From Dokdonella_A sp040005635 (GTDB taxonomy: Bacteria; Pseudomonadota; Gammaproteobacteria; Xanthomonadales; Rhodanobacteraceae): 64,000 nt of DNA. The position numbers were made by a program, and so were the translations under genes. The stretch spans positions 4,506 to 68,505 of the forward strand of contig JBDTYM010000008.1 of assembly GCA_040005635.1 (NCBI GenBank). Direction: 5' to 3'. This document shows, piece after piece, positions 52,380 through 61,943 of the stretch. The notes beneath the pieces were generated by a model. That model was not told the DNA's origin and searched no databases. It saw only the letters and a list, made by a program, of their open reading frames with translations. The number at the start of each line of letters is the position of its first letter. The first letter of the stretch is position 1.

Positions 52380-53000
52380 CTAGGCGAGCGCGGGGCGCAG
52401 TCTCGCGGCCATATTGACCAGGTCGGCGAGAGAATCGGCCTTCATCTTTGCCATCACCTTGCCTCGGTGTGCCTTCACCGTGATCTCGCTGATGCCGAGC
52501 TCGCCGCCGACCTGCTTGTTCAACAAGCCCGACACCACGAGCGCCATCACCTCCCGTTCGCGCCGGGTGAGTGATGCGTAGCAGTCGCGCAGCGTCTTCG
52601 TCTCAGCCTCGTGATGCAACGCGTTGGAGCTGCGCTCGATGGCGTGCCGGATACCGCGCAGAAGCACTTCATCGTTGAATGGTTTGGTCAGGAATTCAAC
52701 CGCTCCCGCCTTCATGGCCTGCACGGTCATCGGCACGTCCCCGTAGCCGGTGATGAAAATGATCGGCATCTCGGCCCGATCGACGCAAACGAGCTTCTGC
52801 AGATCGAGACCGTTGAGGTCCGGAAGAGAAACGTCGAGCACCAGGCAGCTCGGCACGAGGGCTCGTGAGTGGGCGAGGAATTCCTGCGCGGACGCGAAAG
52901 TCTCCGCCTGCCAGCCTTCGCATCGAATCAGCAATTCCAGCGATTCGCGCAGCGAGATGTCGTCGTCGACGACAAACACGATGGGTGTGGTTTGCGACAT
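52380..53000 (-). CDS. FixJ-like response regulator
   Basis: The 206-residue protein has a receiver domain (VFVVDDDISLRESL, phosphoacceptor Asp in LVLDVSLPDLNG, switch Lys in LTKPFND) and a LuxR-type helix-turn-helix (LTRREREVMALVVSGLLNKQVGGELGISEITVKAHRG). It is of the FixJ/NodW type. The start at 53000 has GAGG upstream at slightly long spacing. It forms a cluster with the receiver-only protein and the three-PAS kinase upstream and is probably their output. Confidence 0.92.
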   Translation of the reverse strand: MSQTTPIVFVVDDDISLRESLELLIRCEGWQAETFASAQEFLAHSRALVPSCLVLDVSLPDLNGLDLQKLVCVDRAEMPIIFITGYGDVPMTVQAMKAGAVEFLTKPFNDEVLLRGIRHAIERSSNALHHEAETKTLRDCYASLTRREREVMALVVSGLLNKQVGGELGISEITVKAHRGKVMAKMKADSLADLVNMAARLRPALA

Positions 53001-53069
53001 GGATGATGACCTCGATTCACGCTCACGTGCGCAGTCTGGGGCCCTTGATGGGAGCGGGTGGCGCATCTT

Positions 53070-53441
53070 TCAGGCCACGCGAAAAGCGCTATTGAGCGCG
53101 CCGAGCAAAGCCGTATCGCTGAAGGGCTTGAACAGGCACTCTACGGCACCCTGCCCGAGCACGCGCGGTCGCGTCGTCTCATCGCCTTGAGCGGTGATGA
53201 AGACGATCGGGATCGCTTGCCCACGCAGCGTCAGTTCCTGCTGCAGCTCGGGGCCTGTCATCCCCGGCATGGCGATGTCGAGGATCAGGCATCGCGTCTG
53301 GCCGACGCAATCGGATTCGAGGAACTCCTCCGCCGACGAAAACGCCTGCACCGCGAATCCGAATTCGCGCAGCAAGTCGGGCAGCGACTCGCGCACGGAT
53401 TCGTCGTCATCGACTACCGAAACGAGCGAGCGAATGACCAT
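53070..53441 (-). CDS. Single-domain response regulator
   Basis: The 123-residue protein is a receiver domain only: VSVVDDDESVRESL, phosphoacceptor Asp in LILDIAMPGMTG, VFITAQGD and LFKPFSD. It has no output domain and may compete for phosphate or pass it on. Its ATG overlaps the kinase stop as TGATG, so it is co-translated with the kinase. A tandem GTG at 53444 is a possible start. Confidence 0.88.
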   Translation of the reverse strand: MVIRSLVSVVDDDESVRESLPDLLREFGFAVQAFSSAEEFLESDCVGQTRCLILDIAMPGMTGPELQQELTLRGQAIPIVFITAQGDETTRPRVLGQGAVECLFKPFSDTALLGALNSAFRVA

Positions 53442-55378
53442 CACAGATTCTCCATGAAATGTTCCGCATCCCTAGCAGCAGGCGTCGAAACGCCGCCAAG
53501 ACTGTGAGGCGCCGCCAGACTCTCTGGCCTGCGCGGAATTGAAAACGAAAACACGGCACCGGACCCTTCATTCGGTGCCGCCCACAAACGGCCTTGATGG
53601 CTCTCGATGATGGAGCGACTGACGGACAGGCCGATTCCCATTCCGCCAGCTTTGGTAGTGTAGAACGCGTCGAAGAGTTTCTCGGTGTCTTGCGAGTCGA
53701 ACCCCACTCCCGCGTCCTCCACCGTCAGGCGCACACGCTCGCCTTCCTCGCGTTCCGTTCGGATCACCAGCTGTCTCGGGCGATCGTCGACACCGATCAT
53801 CGCGTCCGCGGCGTTCAGGAGCAGGTTCAAAATGACTTGCTGAAGCTGCACACGATCGCCTGTTATGGCGGGAAGGCCGTCGGCAAGTTCCGTGCGCAGA
53901 TTCACCCGCCCTCGCTGCAGTTCACTGCGCGACAACGCAATCACTTCTCGCGCAGCCTCGTTGAGATCGAGCGACTCGCTGGTGGCGGCCTTCTTGGCGA
54001 AGAGCGCGCGCAATCGCGTGATGACATCGGCGGCGCGGTTGCCATCACGGATGGTGCGCCGGGCGGTCTCGCGTGCGCCGTCCACATTGGGTGGATCGGC
54101 GGCCAGCATCCGCAGGCAGGTGCTGGCGTTGGTGATGATGCCCGACAACGGCTGGTTGACTTCGTGCGCGATCGACGCCGTCAATGCGCCGAGGCTGGTC
54201 ACCCTCGCTACATGCGCGAGCTCCGAGCGGACCCTGCCCAGCGCCTCTTCCGAGAGGCGACGCGCGGTGACGTCCTGGACCGCGCCAATGTATTCCAGTC
54301 GACCATTCTGGTTGCGCTGGCCATGAGCAACGATGTGGAGATGTTTCAGAGCGCCGCTGGGCATCATGAAACGACATTCGTAGTCCAAATCCCGCCCCTC
54401 GGCGGCCAGCGCAACCGCCTGACGTATGAGCGGGATGTCCTGCGCAAGGGCACGGTCCAGCAGCAGCTGCATGGTGACCTTGGTGGAGGGGTCGTACTCG
54501 AAAATGCGGAAGGTCTCGTCCGACCAGAAGTGTTCGTCACTCGAAACACTCCAGCCAAAACTGCCGGTACGACTCAACTTTTGCGCTTCAGCCAGACAAG
54601 CCTCGCTGCGGCGCAACTTCTCTTCAGCCCTTCGGCGCGCCGTGATGTCGCGCAGATAACCCGTGAAGGACGGCGGCCCATCCAGCGCAATTCGAGCGAT
54701 CGCAAGTTCGACCGGGAATTCGCTGCCGTCGGCGCGCATCGCCGTCATCTCCACACGACGTCCAATCACCTGCGCCTCGCCCGTGGTTAAGTAGCGCGCC
54801 AACCCCCGCTGGTGCCTCTCTCGCAGTGACGGCGGGACGATAACCCCGGCCAGATGTCGGCCCAGCACCTCGTTCCGGCGATAGCCGAAAGTGCGCTCCG
54901 CCGCCGGATTGAATTCGGTGATACGGCCTTCGTGGTCGATCGTGACGATGCAGTCGAGCGCCGAGTCCAGGATCGCGGCCTTGCGTGCCTCGCTGCGCTT
55001 CAATGTGTCATCGTCCTCAGCCTGCCTTCGGTGCTGGATATCAGTGTTCACTCCGCACCACTTGACGACCTGTCCGGATGCGTCGGCCATTGGGCTCATG
55101 CGAAAGAGGAACCAGCGATACTCGCCATCGAAGCGCCGCAGCCGCGCCTCCATTTCACCCGGCTGGGCGGAGGCCAGAATGGATCGCCAGCGTTCGATCA
55201 GCCAAGGCAGGTCTTCGGGATGGATCGCCGCTTGCCATCCCCGAGCATACGCATCGCCGACTTCGACCCCGGTGTATTCGCACCAGCGTCGATTGAGAAA
55301 GTCGATCGTGCCGTCTGCGAATGCTGTCCATACCAATCCGGGGAGCGCATCGACGAGGTGGATGAATTCGTTCTCCAT
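53441..55378 (-). CDS. Three-PAS sensor histidine kinase, FixL-like
   Basis: The 645-residue protein has three PAS/PAC units (about 5-125, 130-250 and 255-385). PAS motifs include FADGTIDFLNRRWCEYTGVE and HEGRITEFNPAAERTFGY. The kinase core follows: H-box SIAHEVNQPLSGIITNAS, N-box LNLLLNAADAMIG, G-boxes DAGVGFD and GGMGIGLSVSR. No haem ligand pattern is obvious in the PAS domains, and there are no membrane spans, so it is a cytoplasmic sensor. It begins a three-gene operon with a receiver protein and a FixJ-like regulator. Confidence 0.92.
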   Translation of the reverse strand: MENEFIHLVDALPGLVWTAFADGTIDFLNRRWCEYTGVEVGDAYARGWQAAIHPEDLPWLIERWRSILASAQPGEMEARLRRFDGEYRWFLFRMSPMADASGQVVKWCGVNTDIQHRRQAEDDDTLKRSEARKAAILDSALDCIVTIDHEGRITEFNPAAERTFGYRRNEVLGRHLAGVIVPPSLRERHQRGLARYLTTGEAQVIGRRVEMTAMRADGSEFPVELAIARIALDGPPSFTGYLRDITARRRAEEKLRRSEACLAEAQKLSRTGSFGWSVSSDEHFWSDETFRIFEYDPSTKVTMQLLLDRALAQDIPLIRQAVALAAEGRDLDYECRFMMPSGALKHLHIVAHGQRNQNGRLEYIGAVQDVTARRLSEEALGRVRSELAHVARVTSLGALTASIAHEVNQPLSGIITNASTCLRMLAADPPNVDGARETARRTIRDGNRAADVITRLRALFAKKAATSESLDLNEAAREVIALSRSELQRGRVNLRTELADGLPAITGDRVQLQQVILNLLLNAADAMIGVDDRPRQLVIRTEREEGERVRLTVEDAGVGFDSQDTEKLFDAFYTTKAGGMGIGLSVSRSIIESHQGRLWAAPNEGSGAVFSFSIPRRPESLAAPHSLGGVSTPAARDAEHFMENL

Positions 55379-55650
55379 AGCGGACTTCTCTCCAGAGCCG
55401 TCGCTTCACGAGGATGCGCTATCGCGGGCGTCGCTGCCCATCCTACTTTGGTGTCGGTCTTGCGCTGATGCGGTGGTGCGTCCGCGTCGGCGGCGACTCC
55501 CGGTCAATGCGTCGACCGACGCCGAGGCATCGACCGATACCATCGTGCAATCGCATTGCCGAGGCGTTTCCAGTCTGATCGCGTGCAGGTATCGCATGCG
55601 GACGTCGCATCCGGTTGGAGAGGCGCAATCGTTTTCAGCAGGAATCCCGC

Positions 55651-56730
55651 ATGACCATCGAAGCCAAGGAGAGCGTGCTGTATAGCGCGAATGTCCACAC
55701 CACCGGCCGCCCCGACGGCATGTCGCGCAGCCGTCGCAGGTTCCTCGGCATCGCGGCCGCTGGCATCGTCGCCATCGAGATGCCATTCATGGAAATGGCG
55801 TCCGCGAAGAGCGAGAAGCCCGAGAGGCTGCCGTCACTTGATCCGATCAGGCAGATCAAAGCCGGTGTTCTCGACATCGGTTACTACGAAGCCGGTGCGA
55901 GCGATGGACAGCCCGTGCTGCTTCTACATGGATGGCCTTACGATATTCATAGTTACGTGGACGTCGCGCCCTTGCTGGTGGCGCGTGGGTGCCGCGTGAT
56001 CGTGCCTCATCTGCGCGGCCACGGCACGACGCGCTTCCTCGATCGCGCGACGCCGCGGTCCGGCCAACAGGCGTCGATCGGTGCCGATGTGATCGCGCTT
56101 ATGGATGCGCTGAAGCTTCCGAGGGCGGTGCTGGCCGGCTATGACTGGGGCGGACGCGCAGCGTGCGTGGCCGCAGCACTGTGGCCGGAGCGATGCAGGG
56201 GCCTGGTTTCGGTTAACAGCTACCTGATACAGGACATCGCCAAGGCAGGGCTGCCAGCCGCGGCAAAAGTCGAGGCGGCGTTCTGGTACCAGTTCTACTT
56301 TCTGACCGAACGCGGGCGCGCCGGGCTGACGGCGAATCGGCGCGACATTGCAAGGATCATGTGGACGCGCAATTCGCCGAACTGGCATTTCGACGACGCG
56401 ACCTTCAATCGCAGCGCAAGCGCCTTCGACAACCCCGACTACGTCGACGTCGTGATTCATTCCTACCGTCACCGGCTCGGCGTTGCGGCAGGCTATCCGC
56501 AGTACGAGGATCTCGAACAGCGGCTTGCCGCGCAACCGGTCATCAGCGTGCCGACGATCACGCTGGACGGTGACGCGGATGGCGTGGTGGCTGCAACGGA
56601 TGGGAAATCGACGGCAGGTAAGTTCAGCGGCAGGCGCGAGCACCGCGTCATCGCGAACGTCGGGCACAACCTGCCGCAGGAAGATCCCTCCGCCTTCGCG
56701 GCGGCGGTGTGGGAACTCGCATCGGGATAA
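55651..56730 (+). CDS. Tat-exported alpha/beta hydrolase, epoxide-hydrolase-like
   Basis: The 359-residue protein has a twin-arginine signal (SRSRRRFLGIAAAGIVAIEM). The alpha/beta fold shows oxyanion HGWPYD, a nucleophile elbow GYDWGGR with aspartate rather than serine (as in epoxide hydrolases and haloalkane dehalogenases), a late acid in TLDGDADGV and the histidine in NVGHNLPQEDP. ATG 55651 has AGGAATCC upstream. Next to it is the thioredoxin-fold protein at 56830. A degraded paralogue is at 60095. Confidence 0.87.
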   Translation: MTIEAKESVLYSANVHTTGRPDGMSRSRRRFLGIAAAGIVAIEMPFMEMASAKSEKPERLPSLDPIRQIKAGVLDIGYYEAGASDGQPVLLLHGWPYDIHSYVDVAPLLVARGCRVIVPHLRGHGTTRFLDRATPRSGQQASIGADVIALMDALKLPRAVLAGYDWGGRAACVAAALWPERCRGLVSVNSYLIQDIAKAGLPAAAKVEAAFWYQFYFLTERGRAGLTANRRDIARIMWTRNSPNWHFDDATFNRSASAFDNPDYVDVVIHSYRHRLGVAAGYPQYEDLEQRLAAQPVISVPTITLDGDADGVVAATDGKSTAGKFSGRREHRVIANVGHNLPQEDPSAFAAAVWELASG

Positions 56731-56829
56731 CAATGATGAGCGGCAGCCGTGTTGGCTGCGGAGCCATCACCTTCCACAAAACGCGGTGACGTCGCCGGCA
56801 CACTCCGTTCTAAATTAAAGGCGTTCCTC

Positions 56830-57915
56830 ATGAAAGCAAGCCTGTTTCTGGTCGCCATGGTGCTCGTCGGCGCCGTCGGCACTTTGTTCGTGGCTTTTGC
56901 CAAGGACAAGAAGGCGCCGCAGCAGACGACGGCCGTGCTCGCCGAGTTGCCCATTGAAGGCAGGCTGCCTTCCCTCGGCGGCGCGACAGGATGGCTCAAT
57001 TCGCCGCCATTGACGGCGGCCGGCTTGCGTGGAAAAGTCGTCCTCATCGACTTCTGGACCTATTCCTGCATCAATTGGCTGCGCACGCTGCCCTATACCC
57101 GCGCGTGGGCCGACAAGTACAGGGATCAGGGATTGGTCGTGATCGGCGTGCACTCGCCCGAATTCGAATTCGAAAAAAATGTCGACAACGTCCGCCGCGC
57201 CGCGAAGGATATGAAGGTCGACTATCCGATCGCGATCGATAGCGACCATGCGATATGGGGTGCTTTCGAGAATGAATATTGGCCGGCGCTCTATCTCGTC
57301 GATGCGCAAGGGCGTATCCGACACCATCAATTCGGCGAGGGCGGGTACGCGGAGTCGGAACGAATCATTCAACAACTGCTGGTCGAGGCTGGAGTCGGCG
57401 GCATTGGCCATGACCTGGTTTCGGTCGAGGCCGACGGTCTGGAAGCGGCCGCCGATCTGGCCAGCTTGAAGTCCCCGGAGAACTATCTCGGCTATGCACG
57501 CACCGAGAACTTTGCTTCGCCCACCGGCGCCGTGTCGAACAAGCCCCGCGTCTATGCCGCCCCGGCGCAGTTGGAACTCAATCACTGGGCGCTTTCGGGT
57601 GATTGGACGATGCAGCAGCAAGCCGTGGTGATGAACAAGGTCAACGGTCGCATCACCTACCGATTTCACGCGCGCGATCTTCATCTCGTCATGGGGCCGG
57701 CGATGCGAGGAACGCCCGTGCGATTCCGCGTTCGTATCGACGGTCAACCCCCAGGCGCCGCTCACGGGATGGATGTTGATGGCGAAGGCAACGGTACGCT
57801 GTCCGAACAGCGCCTCTACCAGCTGATCCGGCAGCCGCAACCGATCGTCGATCGACAATTCGAGATCGAATTTCTCGATGCGGGTGCGGAGGCGTTTTCG
57901 TTCACGTTCGGCTGA
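56830..57915 (+). CDS. TlpA/DipZ-C-like protein with CxxC changed to CxxW
   Basis: The 361-residue protein has an N-terminal membrane or signal segment (LFLVAMVLVGAVGTLFVAF) and then the periplasmic half of DipZ: thioredoxin domain and C-terminal domain ending FSFTFG. It is clearly a paralogue of the DipZ at 10002, sharing ATxWLNSPPLTAAGLRGKVV and NEYWPA blocks. The active site reads C80-I-N-W83 in place of CVNC, so the resolving cysteine is lost. The membrane CcdA part is absent. A monothiol, binding or non-redox role is possible. The gene follows the hydrolase by about 100 bp. Confidence 0.88.
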   Translation: MKASLFLVAMVLVGAVGTLFVAFAKDKKAPQQTTAVLAELPIEGRLPSLGGATGWLNSPPLTAAGLRGKVVLIDFWTYSCINWLRTLPYTRAWADKYRDQGLVVIGVHSPEFEFEKNVDNVRRAAKDMKVDYPIAIDSDHAIWGAFENEYWPALYLVDAQGRIRHHQFGEGGYAESERIIQQLLVEAGVGGIGHDLVSVEADGLEAAADLASLKSPENYLGYARTENFASPTGAVSNKPRVYAAPAQLELNHWALSGDWTMQQQAVVMNKVNGRITYRFHARDLHLVMGPAMRGTPVRFRVRIDGQPPGAAHGMDVDGEGNGTLSEQRLYQLIRQPQPIVDRQFEIEFLDAGAEAFSFTFG

Positions 57916-58094
57916 TCCGCCAGACACCCGAGCCGATTCCGGACCTGTCGCCGAAGCGGCTCCTGTGCGCGTGAAATACGACGATCCCTCCGATCGGACC
58001 GCTCTTCCAGCACTCGGCCCCTTCTCCCTGGCTTGTCCAATTTCCCAGCGACACGGCGTTTCCTTGTGCACGGATCACACGAGGGAGTTGTGTC

Positions 58095-59903
58095 ATGAGG
58101 AAATTGAATACAGTCGTTGCAGCTTCGTTGCTCGGTATTGGTGCGTCTGGCGCATTTGCGCTCGATACGCCGGACGGCGGTTTCATCGTCTACAAGGTTG
58201 GCGGCAGTGCGGACTGTCCCTATCACACCATCCAGGACGCGGTTGACGCCGCTGCGCAGCATCCAGGCGTCGATCTCGTCTGGATCGCGATGGATCAGAG
58301 CTATGACGGCCAGCACGTCGTCATTACCGATCAGGATCTCAACATCCAGGGCGGTTTTTCGGATTGCGAGGACATCGATCCCGCGCTCGATCAGACCGTC
58401 ATCAGCGGTACGTCCGGCCACAGCGTGTTCGAGATCGAAGGCAACAGCAATGTCTACATGACGAACATGCAGATTACCGGGGCGAACCTGGACGGCGATC
58501 ACCGCGGCGGCGGCATCTACTTCGGCGGTAGCGGCTCACTGGACCTCTACGCGGTGTGGGTGCACGACAACCAGGCCGCCTACGGTGGCGGCATCGACAT
58601 GAATCCGAGCGGGCCAGCGGTGCTCACGCTGCAGGCAACCACCGTGTCGAGCAATACCGCGCTGATCGCCGGCGGCGGTGTCCGTGTCGAAGGACAGACG
58701 GTATTCAATACCCCGCACGCTGCAGGCGAATACAACATCTATATCACGCACAACCACGCGCTCGGCGAAGGTGGCATCGGTTATGGCGGTGGCGTCGAAG
58801 TGCTGGGACCAGCTGTCGCGTACATCAGTGCCGACGTCGAGCTCAACGACGCTCCGTATGGCGGTGGCATCGCGGCTCTGGCGACAGGGCAGGGTTCAGC
58901 CTTCGTCAACGTCTTCACGACCGATGCCGACAGCCCGGTACTGGTGAATAGCAATTCCGCGGGAAATACGGGCGGGGGCATTTTCCTGAAGCCCTACGCA
59001 GACGGTGCCACGACGGCCAAACTTTGCGCGCAGGATTTCGAGGTCGACGACAATTCCGCGCTCAATGGCTCCGCGCTCTACGCCGATGAGGACAACCAGC
59101 AAGGCTCCATTGCGTTCATCAATTCGGACGGTGGTTGCGATGCGCCACCGGGAGCCGTGCGCTGCGCACCCGGAGTGACGTGCAACGAGATCAGCGACAA
59201 TTTTACCGAGGTCAACAGCGGCAGTACCGTCCTGATTCAATCCGGCGGAGCCTTTTCAGCCAGCCGCTTCAGCGCCCGCCGAAATTCAGGCGAGGAGCTG
59301 ATCGGATTCATCACCGATACGGATGCGGTCGACGGTGGCGACTATGTCCATCTGCATGACTGCCTGCTCGTGGATAACACAGTTTTGGCTGATGTGATCG
59401 GAGCAGGCGGCAATGTCGGCCCCGGCGCCGGAACGCAGTTGATCGTCGATACGTGCACGATCGCTGGCAATCACTATCTGCCTCCCACGTTTTTCGGGAA
59501 CGCGAGCGTCGCTGCGGGAGTGAACTTCCTCGAGATCACCAATTCCATCATCTACGACGCGGAAGCCATGCAGCCATTGCTCTTTTCGGGGGCGCCCGCC
59601 GCGGACCTGACGACGCGTTACGTGCTGACGACTGACATCAGTGCATTTGTGGGAGGCACCGGCATCGTCGACCTGGCACCACAGTTCGTGGACCCTGCGA
59701 ACGGTGACTACCACTTGATGCGCACGTCCCCAGGCGTCGATTTTGCACCCGATGTGGATGGTGTCGATCTTGACGGCAACCCGCGAACCATCGATCTGGC
59801 CGACATAGGCAACGTATTCGGCGCGGAAGATGTGGGCGCCTACGAGATCCAGACGCAGCAAGCGCCGCCCGATGAGATCTTCCAGTCGGGATTCGATCCG
59901 TAG
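58095..59903 (+). CDS. Secreted beta-helix protein with C-terminal IFxxGFD-like motif
   Basis: The 602-residue protein has a signal peptide (RKLNTVVAASLLGIGASGAF, cleavage near AFA). An autotransporter-like parallel beta-helix follows with Asn/Gly-rich coils (HDNQAAYGGGIDMNPSG, NSNSAGNTGGGIFLKPYADG) and a DVGAYE end block. The tail PDEIFQSGFDP is the third example of the motif in this window. GGGAG precedes the ATG. It is probably extracellular; no enzyme motif is seen. Confidence 0.87.
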   Translation: MRKLNTVVAASLLGIGASGAFALDTPDGGFIVYKVGGSADCPYHTIQDAVDAAAQHPGVDLVWIAMDQSYDGQHVVITDQDLNIQGGFSDCEDIDPALDQTVISGTSGHSVFEIEGNSNVYMTNMQITGANLDGDHRGGGIYFGGSGSLDLYAVWVHDNQAAYGGGIDMNPSGPAVLTLQATTVSSNTALIAGGGVRVEGQTVFNTPHAAGEYNIYITHNHALGEGGIGYGGGVEVLGPAVAYISADVELNDAPYGGGIAALATGQGSAFVNVFTTDADSPVLVNSNSAGNTGGGIFLKPYADGATTAKLCAQDFEVDDNSALNGSALYADEDNQQGSIAFINSDGGCDAPPGAVRCAPGVTCNEISDNFTEVNSGSTVLIQSGGAFSASRFSARRNSGEELIGFITDTDAVDGGDYVHLHDCLLVDNTVLADVIGAGGNVGPGAGTQLIVDTCTIAGNHYLPPTFFGNASVAAGVNFLEITNSIIYDAEAMQPLLFSGAPAADLTTRYVLTTDISAFVGGTGIVDLAPQFVDPANGDYHLMRTSPGVDFAPDVDGVDLDGNPRTIDLADIGNVFGAEDVGAYEIQTQQAPPDEIFQSGFDP

Positions 59904-60094
59904 GCAATTCAGATCGCGAGGTCCGTCTGTGTCCGGCCTGAAGTCGGCACGGACGGAGCGCCCGAACCATGCGTCCAGGCGCGGGCATTCAAGCGGAGCG
60001 TTCATGGCCTCCGCTTGCAGCTGCAACGATTCGAGCGGTCGCGCCAGGCTTGCATGCCGACGATCTCCCGCACGAGTAGCGCTGCGGGCGCCGC

Positions 60095-60560
60095 ATCGAG
60101 GACATCACGCTCGATCCCGTCCACACGGCGCTCGCGCCGGCAGGCGAATCGGAATGGCGGTATCAGTATTATTTTTTCACCGAACGTGGCCGCATCCGCT
60201 ACGACAAGTACAGGCACGACATCGCCAGGCTCATCGCCCGGCGGCTGCATTCGCCAATCCGGATCACGTCAGCATCGTGACCCACAATTATCGCTGGCGT
60301 GTCAGCCGGCCAAAGGCGATCCGCAATACGACGATCTGGAAAGGGCGCTGGCCCAAGCTCCTGTCATCACGGTGCCGGCGATCACCATTGCCAGTGATTT
60401 CGGTGGCGCGGCCGCGGACAGAAGGTCGTATGCCAGGAAGTTCTCGGGATAATATTCAATAATATTCACGATGGATCTTGCAGGGCATCGGTCACAACGT
60501 GCCTCAATGAAGCGCCGCAGGCGTTTGCGCAAGCCATCGTCGAAGTCGACGGCTATAGAT
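60095..60560 (+). pseudogene. Degraded alpha/beta hydrolase, paralogue of the gene at 55651
   Basis: Parts of an alpha/beta hydrolase are visible in three frames, in the right order. They are WRYQYYFFTERGRIRYDKYR with DIARLI, then AFANPDHVSIVTHNYRWR, then GDPQYDDLERALAQAPVITV with PAITI, then RWILQGIGHNVPQ and QAFAQAIVEVDGYR. The same blocks stand in order in the gene at 55651 (YQFYFLTERGR, AFDNPDYVDVVIHSYRHR, YPQYEDLEQRLAAQPVISV). At least three frame changes, an internal stop, and loss of the N-terminal catalytic half make it non-functional. Confidence 0.82.
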
Positions 60561-60673
60561 CGGCGTCAATCGGCGTGGGCCCGCAAGCTCTATCCAAGAA
60601 ACGACACCTGTCCCGGCGTTGTGCGGCCGCAGCGGTGCACAGCGGCTCGGATCTGACCGAGTTTTGATCGGAT

Positions 60674-61507
60674 CTAGCCGGGCACCGTGCAAGGCCTGTC
60701 TCTCGAGACCTGCGCTAGGCCTTCGGTGCTGCGGGTGGCAAGCGGGACATGCACGGTAAAGCACGAGCCTTGGCCGACCCTCGAATTCACGCTGATGCGG
60801 TGGTCCAGCAAGGACGCCGTGCTTTGCACGATGGCAAGGCCAAGTCCCATGCCGACGTGATCGTCGGTTCCGCGCCAGTATGGATCGAAAATGCATTCCA
60901 GGCTGTCGGCGCAGATTCCCGGGCCCGTATCCTGCACTGAAATCATCAGGGTGTTTCTCTCGACGGACAGACGAACACCGATGCTGCCCCGATTCGTATG
61001 CTTGACGGCGTTGCCCACCAGGTTGTCGATGATGGTCAGCAGCAGGTCGGCGTTGCTTCTCACGCGCAGTGGACTTCGATCGATCTTGAGGTGCAATTTC
61101 TTGGCGAGCGCTGCGGGCAGCCACTTCTTCTCGATGCGCGCCAGCACTTCGGCAATCGGGAACGATGATCGCTTGCGCTGATCGGTGTACGCGCCAATGT
61201 TTGCCTCCACAGCAAGTTCTGCCAACCCTCCCGCAAGGGCTTCTACTTGCTCCCGCGCCACAGCGAGCCAACGCAGGGGCTCGCCCTCTGAGAGAGCAGG
61301 CCGAATCAGGTCCAGCGCCATCAGGATCGTCTGCAAGTGTTGCCGTAGATCGTGGCCTGCAGATGCCATCGCCAGTGCCTGGCGCGCATTGACGCGGCGT
61401 GAAGCGTCGAGGTCTGCGCTGATTTGATTGAAACGCCGCTCGTCAACGCAGACATAGACGACGTCGCTCTGCTCGTCTTTCGGTGCGTTCGCTGCTTCTG
61501 TGTTCAT
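60674..61507 (-). CDS. Cytoplasmic sensor histidine kinase
   Basis: The 277-residue protein has an H-box (SAGHDLRQHLQTILMALDLI), N-box (IIDNLVGNAVKHTNRG), and G-boxes (DTGPGI, GMGLGLAIVQSTASLLDHR). The N-terminal 45 residues are short with no membrane span or sensor domain. GGAGGT stands before the ATG at 61507. The convergent response regulator at about 61950 is broken, so it may have lost its partner. Confidence 0.88.
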   Translation of the reverse strand: MNTEAANAPKDEQSDVVYVCVDERRFNQISADLDASRRVNARQALAMASAGHDLRQHLQTILMALDLIRPALSEGEPLRWLAVAREQVEALAGGLAELAVEANIGAYTDQRKRSSFPIAEVLARIEKKWLPAALAKKLHLKIDRSPLRVRSNADLLLTIIDNLVGNAVKHTNRGSIGVRLSVERNTLMISVQDTGPGICADSLECIFDPYWRGTDDHVGMGLGLAIVQSTASLLDHRISVNSRVGQGSCFTVHVPLATRSTEGLAQVSRDRPCTVPG

Positions 61508-61658
61508 GGTGACCTCCATGCGTATTGGATCCAGGCGGTTTCTCGCGACGAAAATGAAAGGGCTGCGGATCGGCTCTGTCGGATCATCGTGATGCGGAGC
61601 GGCAGGCCCGGCAAGCCCGAAATGGATAGGGCGAACGTGCCTCATTCGGGTCACGTCC

Positions 61659-61905
61659 TCAAAGCCGATTACGATCCTTGCTCGGAATCACGAGAAGCCG
61701 CCGACCGAAAATTCGAGCATCGAGCGAGTGGGCTCCGGGACCGAGCAAGCCGAGAGCAAGCGCATTCAACGCAGTCAACAGCGGTAACGCTGACGCGGCA
61801 GACACCGGCTCGAGCGCGCTGAAGATCGACAATGCGAGGCTGAGCACGGTGGTAAGCGGCGACAGCAGCCCAATCATCGGAGCCGCATCGAGCGCGACCC
61901 TGACC
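61659..61905 (-). pseudogene. DoxX family protein remnant
   Basis: The minus-strand frame ends with a DoxX-type C-terminus: LLSPLTTVLSLALSIFSALE, then TALNALALGLLGPGAHSLDA and RIFGRRLLVIP, then a stop. The N-terminal part is gone, and the frame continues upstream into sequence antisense to a response-regulator remnant. It is therefore a truncated piece. A different, apparently intact DoxX-like protein is at 37882. Confidence 0.7.
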
Positions 61906-61943
61906 CACACGTCGGCTTCCCCGAGGCCCAACTGCCTCTTCCG

